DNA of 64,000 bases. Source: SIG603 sp963589785. Lineage in GTDB: Bacteria > Bacillota > Clostridia > Oscillospirales > Acutalibacteraceae. Each line of letters opens with the position of its first letter. Within the stretch, counting starts at the first letter, position 1. The notes beneath the pieces are model-generated. The model saw only the letters and a program-made list of their open reading frames with translations, was not told the DNA's origin and did no database searches. The position numbers were made by a program, and so were the translations under genes. The stretch is from the NCBI GenBank assembly GCA_963589785.1, contig CAVAMJ010000001.1, positions 219,584 to 283,583 on the forward strand, in the 5' to 3' direction. Below are positions 61,268-64,000 of this stretch, piece by piece.

Positions 61268-62434
61268 TTAAATCCATCCGCACATAACGCTTGCCGCCAA
61301 ACCTGACACTACAGAAACCGACACGATACCGGCAATAACCATCTTCGGCATCAAGTAACTCATGATAACCTGAGACTCTTCGTCGGTTTTTCCGACTGCC
61401 GCCGAAACCTCTCTGCTGACAAGATATGTTCCCGGGAAGCCAAATAATGCTGTCATTGCAACCGCAAGTGATAATCTCCATGAAAAATGCACGGCCTTTC
61501 CCACAAGAATTGAGACCACTGCCGCCACGGCAACACCGATAACAAATACAATCACAATATCTAACAGCATAGACAATAAAAGCTGAGGTGTTGTGTTGGC
61601 AAGTCCGGCGAAAACATTACATAATGCTCCTGCTATTACAAACGAAAAGCCGTTTGCTTTTGTTAGCGCCGCATCATCAAGAAGTCCGATTTCATGGAAA
61701 ACAACACCTAAAATCAATGCAAATATCAACTGGTTGATTCCTGTTATTTTTGCTAACTGCTGTGCAATCAAAGAGATTAAAGCTACCTTAAACAAAATGA
61801 AATTGGCACTGTTATATTTCTCCGGTACATTCGCGAATATCTTAAATCTGCTGAATTTTCCTTCTTCTTCATTCTCGAAAGCGGGAATATATTTTCCTTC
61901 TTTCCAGTCATTTAATAATGAGGAAGCTTCTTTCTTGCACAAAGCAGATGCAATCGGAACACCGATAAAGCCCTGGAACGAAAGTACCATTAATGCAAAG
62001 ACAGATACATCAGTTCTTCCCAGTGTTTCGCCTACTGTGTTCATGACAAGATAAGCAACCATTCCGCCGGCTACTGTAGGTCCGCCTACAAGTGCATAAT
62101 ACTTATCCATGCACAACTGTCCGATAAAATATATGCCAAATGAAATAGCCAATGTTGATATTAATACAATAACGACGGTTTTCCACTCTTTAACAAAGTT
62201 TTTCACCTTAATTGTGCTTCCGACATGAACAAGAAACATACATATTGTTACACTTGAAAATGCTGTTAATCCGGAATCCGTAAAAATGGTTGACGGTAAT
62301 CCGCACCAAAACGCAATCAGAAAAACAACCGAGCAGACTAACATCATCGAGATGAGAGCTTTTGTTTTTGTCGCAACTAAATCACCGATTGCATATACAA
62401 AAAACACAACGGTCAATGCTAATAAAGGTACCAT
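61268..62434 (-). CDS. GltS-like sodium:carboxylate/amino-acid permease family protein
   Basis: 388 residues with about 11 membrane helices. YALVGGPTVAGGMVAYLVMNTVGETL and LSLAVAMTALFGFPGTYLVSREVSAAVG lie in the expected repeated re-entrant regions of GltS/DUF-type carriers. Substrate probably an acidic or N-acyl amino acid. GGAGGAAAG precedes the ATG. First gene of the six-gene operon, behind a leader with a terminator. The family link is moderate. Confidence 0.65.
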   Translation of the reverse strand: MVPLLALTVVFFVYAIGDLVATKTKALISMMLVCSVVFLIAFWCGLPSTIFTDSGLTAFSSVTICMFLVHVGSTIKVKNFVKEWKTVVIVLISTLAISFGIYFIGQLCMDKYYALVGGPTVAGGMVAYLVMNTVGETLGRTDVSVFALMVLSFQGFIGVPIASALCKKEASSLLNDWKEGKYIPAFENEEEGKFSRFKIFANVPEKYNSANFILFKVALISLIAQQLAKITGINQLIFALILGVVFHEIGLLDDAALTKANGFSFVIAGALCNVFAGLANTTPQLLLSMLLDIVIVFVIGVAVAAVVSILVGKAVHFSWRLSLAVAMTALFGFPGTYLVSREVSAAVGKTDEESQVIMSYLMPKMVIAGIVSVSVVSGLAASVMCGWI

Positions 62435-62491
62435 GTTCTTTCCTCCGTATTCTCATATTTTGGTTTAATATGGGGTAAAAAATAGAAAAAT

Positions 62492-62549
62492 AAAAAACGA
62501 CAAAGGCAGTCTTTTGCAACTTGCAATTAAGACTCCTTTGTCGTTTTTT
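62492..62549 (-). terminator. Strong hairpin between LysR and the operon (terminator or attenuator)
   Basis: AAAAAACGACAAAGG-AGTCTT pairs with AAGACT-CCTTTGTCGTTTTTT (21 bp with one mismatch), loop of about 15 bases, T runs on both strands. It stands 58 bases before the first operon gene and 140 after LysR. Confidence 0.85.
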
Positions 62550-62600
62550 GATTATGATGTAATCATAGCAACAAAGTCTTTTTCTGTAAAATACAGAATG

Positions 62601-62631
62601 ATTATACTCCTGTTATAAGTTTTTCTTATAA
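62601..62631 (-). promoter_or_regulatory. Putative LysR-controlled promoter of the operon
   Basis: Minus-strand TATAAT at 62601-62606 without a good -35; in its place lies the inverted repeat TTATAAG-5 bp-CTTATAA (62613-62631), a shape expected for a LysR-family binding site. Confidence 0.55.
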
Positions 62632-62689
62632 GCTAATTTTCTCTCAACAAGATATTTATAACTATCCTAAGCGGTGAAGGTTCTTTTTT

Positions 62690-63592
62690 TCACGAAAACT
62701 CCTTTTCGAGAATATGAATAAATGCTTCAGCCTCCTCTGACAAAACATTATTTCTTTTCTGAATCCAGCCGATATAAATATCAACAGATGAATTTGCAAT
62801 CGGTATTAATCTAACCTTAGAGGTAGAATTCATAAAATGCTTTTGCATACAGGCAAACATATACATATCTGTCTTTTCTAATAACGCACTTATCATCACA
62901 CCGCTGTCTATCCAATCGCACGGCAGATCGTCCATAGATATTTCCGCCGCTCGAATTTCACCTGTAAGATAAGAAAAATAATCATCTTTCTGGCGAATAA
63001 GGCGATATTTTTTCAAATCCTGTAATGTAACAAATTCATTATTGTAGAGCGGACTTTTCTTACCGACTACTATTGCCCATTGCTTTTGACAAAGCTTATG
63101 TAATTCAAGATTTAATTTCTTTAGTTTTTTTGTAAGCACAGAGAGCTGATAGTTATTATATTGCAGTACTCCGATTTCAGACACAGAATTATGAACGTTT
63201 TCTATAATCTGACCTACTCTGCATTCCTGATAATCAATATAGCTCTTTCCGTATTTAGAATTCTTTTTATACGAGATTAAAACCTCCGACGGAATTAGGC
63301 ACGGAAATGCCGACACCGACAATTGATTATATGTCTGCTCTTCGTGCAGATTTTCAAGGAGTGCAAACTGATTCATAATCAGACGAGCATGCTTCAATAT
63401 TTCCTCGCCCTTTGCAGTTAACTCAATGCCTTTATTGCTTCTCACAAAAAGAGTTACATTTAATTCCTTTTCCAAGTTTCTCATAGCTTGAGACAACGCC
63501 GGCTGAGATATGAACAATTCCTCTGCAGCCTTATTCATACTGCGAGTCTGACATATTTTCATAAAGTAATTTAAGTACTGTATCGAAATCAT
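62690..63592 (-). CDS. LysR-family transcriptional regulator
   Basis: 300 residues. N-terminal winged helix: LNYFMKICQTRSMNKAAEELFISQPALSQAMRNLEKELNVTLFVRSNKGIELTAKGEEIL, the full LysR motif. The C-terminal effector domain is a periplasmic-binding-like fold. AGAGGAGG precedes the ATG. It lies upstream of, and on the same strand as, the operon it probably controls. Its likely effector is an amino acid, keto acid or hydroxyacid. Confidence 0.93.
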   Translation of the reverse strand: MISIQYLNYFMKICQTRSMNKAAEELFISQPALSQAMRNLEKELNVTLFVRSNKGIELTAKGEEILKHARLIMNQFALLENLHEEQTYNQLSVSAFPCLIPSEVLISYKKNSKYGKSYIDYQECRVGQIIENVHNSVSEIGVLQYNNYQLSVLTKKLKKLNLELHKLCQKQWAIVVGKKSPLYNNEFVTLQDLKKYRLIRQKDDYFSYLTGEIRAAEISMDDLPCDWIDSGVMISALLEKTDMYMFACMQKHFMNSTSKVRLIPIANSSVDIYIGWIQKRNNVLSEEAEAFIHILEKEFS

Positions 63593-63665
63593 TCGTCATA
63601 CCTCCTCTTTTTTGAGTGTGGAGTTTAGTTTAAATACACAATTTAATATAGGATTTTTAACTATG

Positions 63666-63700
63666 GATAAATACAGATTTTCGTTCTGTATTTATCTTTG
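63666..63700. terminator. Hairpin upstream of LysR
   Basis: GATAAATACAGA (63666-63677) and TCTGTATTTATC (63685-63696) followed by TTTG. No gene clearly ends here; it may belong to a gene beyond the window or to the adjoining repeat. Confidence 0.4.
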
Positions 63701-63711
63701 TGTGAATAGTC

Positions 63712-64000
63712 CGCAATAGAAAATGCCCGACTGCAAAAGCAAAGCTTTTTTGTCGTATTTTCTCTTGCTTTATTTTTACACCGGCACTTCGCGCCTCTCT
63801 TTTGTGTTTTTGGTGCTTAGCGTTCTTTATTTCTCTTGGTGTGTATAAGCCGGCATGAAAAATGCCCGTCTGCGTATGCTTCGCATCCTTGACGTATTTT
63901 TCGTGCCTATCTCTTTTTATATCGCTTCGCTCCGTTTTTCCCTATACGCTAATTTTTAATTATTTATTATTCTATATTAATTACTTGTGGGCTCCGCCCA
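63712..64000. repeat. Structured intergenic repeat, copy C (cut by window edge)
   Basis: The full cruciform (GGCATGAAAAAT at 63852-63863, ATTTTTCGTGCC at 63896-63907) is preceded by a degenerate copy (63719-63768) and a CGGCACTTCGCGCCTCTC block. The hairpin GTGGGCTCCGCCCA begins at 63987 and runs off the window. No coding potential. Confidence 0.85.

Overview
The window reads as a chromosomal segment of a low-to-mid GC, Gram-positive anaerobe of the Bacillota, most likely class Clostridia and plausibly a gut or rumen species. Evidence: strong AGGAGG-type ribosome binding sites, sigma-A promoters of the TTGACA-17-TATAAT type, a sortase-anchored Cna-B/SpaA adhesin with an SPKTG anchor, lipoboxes, a 2-hydroxyacyl-CoA dehydratase activase-type protein, GPH sugar symporter, GH32 enzyme, CarD-like regulator, and no outer-membrane genes. 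The genus cannot be fixed from sequence alone.

Layout. 1-3400: a partial AraC regulator diverging from an SLC13-type anion permease and an enolase-superfamily sugar-acid dehydratase. 3500-5710: a TetR regulator co-transcribed with a secreted CHAP protein carrying His/Cys repeats. 5900-9640: MATE pump, proline iminopeptidase-like hydrolase, a small membrane protein and an MBL-fold hydrolase. 9840-11050: CarD-like regulator and a concanavalin-fold protein. 11166-20119: a compact, single-strand PBSX-type phage cassette: terminase small and large, portal, protease/scaffold, capsid, connector, a LysM-tailed completion-like protein, hub, spike-like, baseplate J, gpI-like and fibre. No sheath, tube, tape measure, integrase, replication or lysis gene is visible.

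20300-25000: ArsR, mscL, glycosyltransferase, ABC-2 permease remnant, tRNA-Arg(CCT), rpsT, a 50-residue membrane protein and a rhodanese. 25397-30979: a giant sortase-anchored adhesin. 31327-36502: an AraC regulator diverging from a sugar catabolic operon (TIM-barrel isomerase, GPH symporter, Gfo/Idh/MocA dehydrogenase). 36660-42496: CPBP protease, HD hydrolase, a DUF2798-like membrane protein behind an attenuator-like leader, a Met/Gly/Pro/Cys-rich small protein, a PhoR/PhoB-like two-component pair and TraX.

42549-46780: a split 2-hydroxyacyl-CoA dehydratase-like protein and double-domain activase. 46855-49493: GH32 fructan/sucrose hydrolase diverging from a ROK regulator. 49564-53342: four tandem paralogous lipoproteins, two with identical C-terminal domains. 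53538-55883: LacI plus Gfo/Idh/MocA operon with two tandem promoters and three operators. 56037-63592: LysR followed by an amino-acid/hydroxyacid operon (GltS-like and AEC permeases, D-2-hydroxyacid dehydrogenase, aminotransferase, M20 amidohydrolase, stand-alone B3/B4-domain protein). Structured intergenic repeats occur near 25.2, 38.2 and 63.8 kb.

The best candidates for something undescribed are the tail-less PBSX-like cassette with its fused LysM protein and unexplained non-coding gap, the His/Cys-repeat CHAP protein with its TetR switch, and the tandem lipoprotein family.
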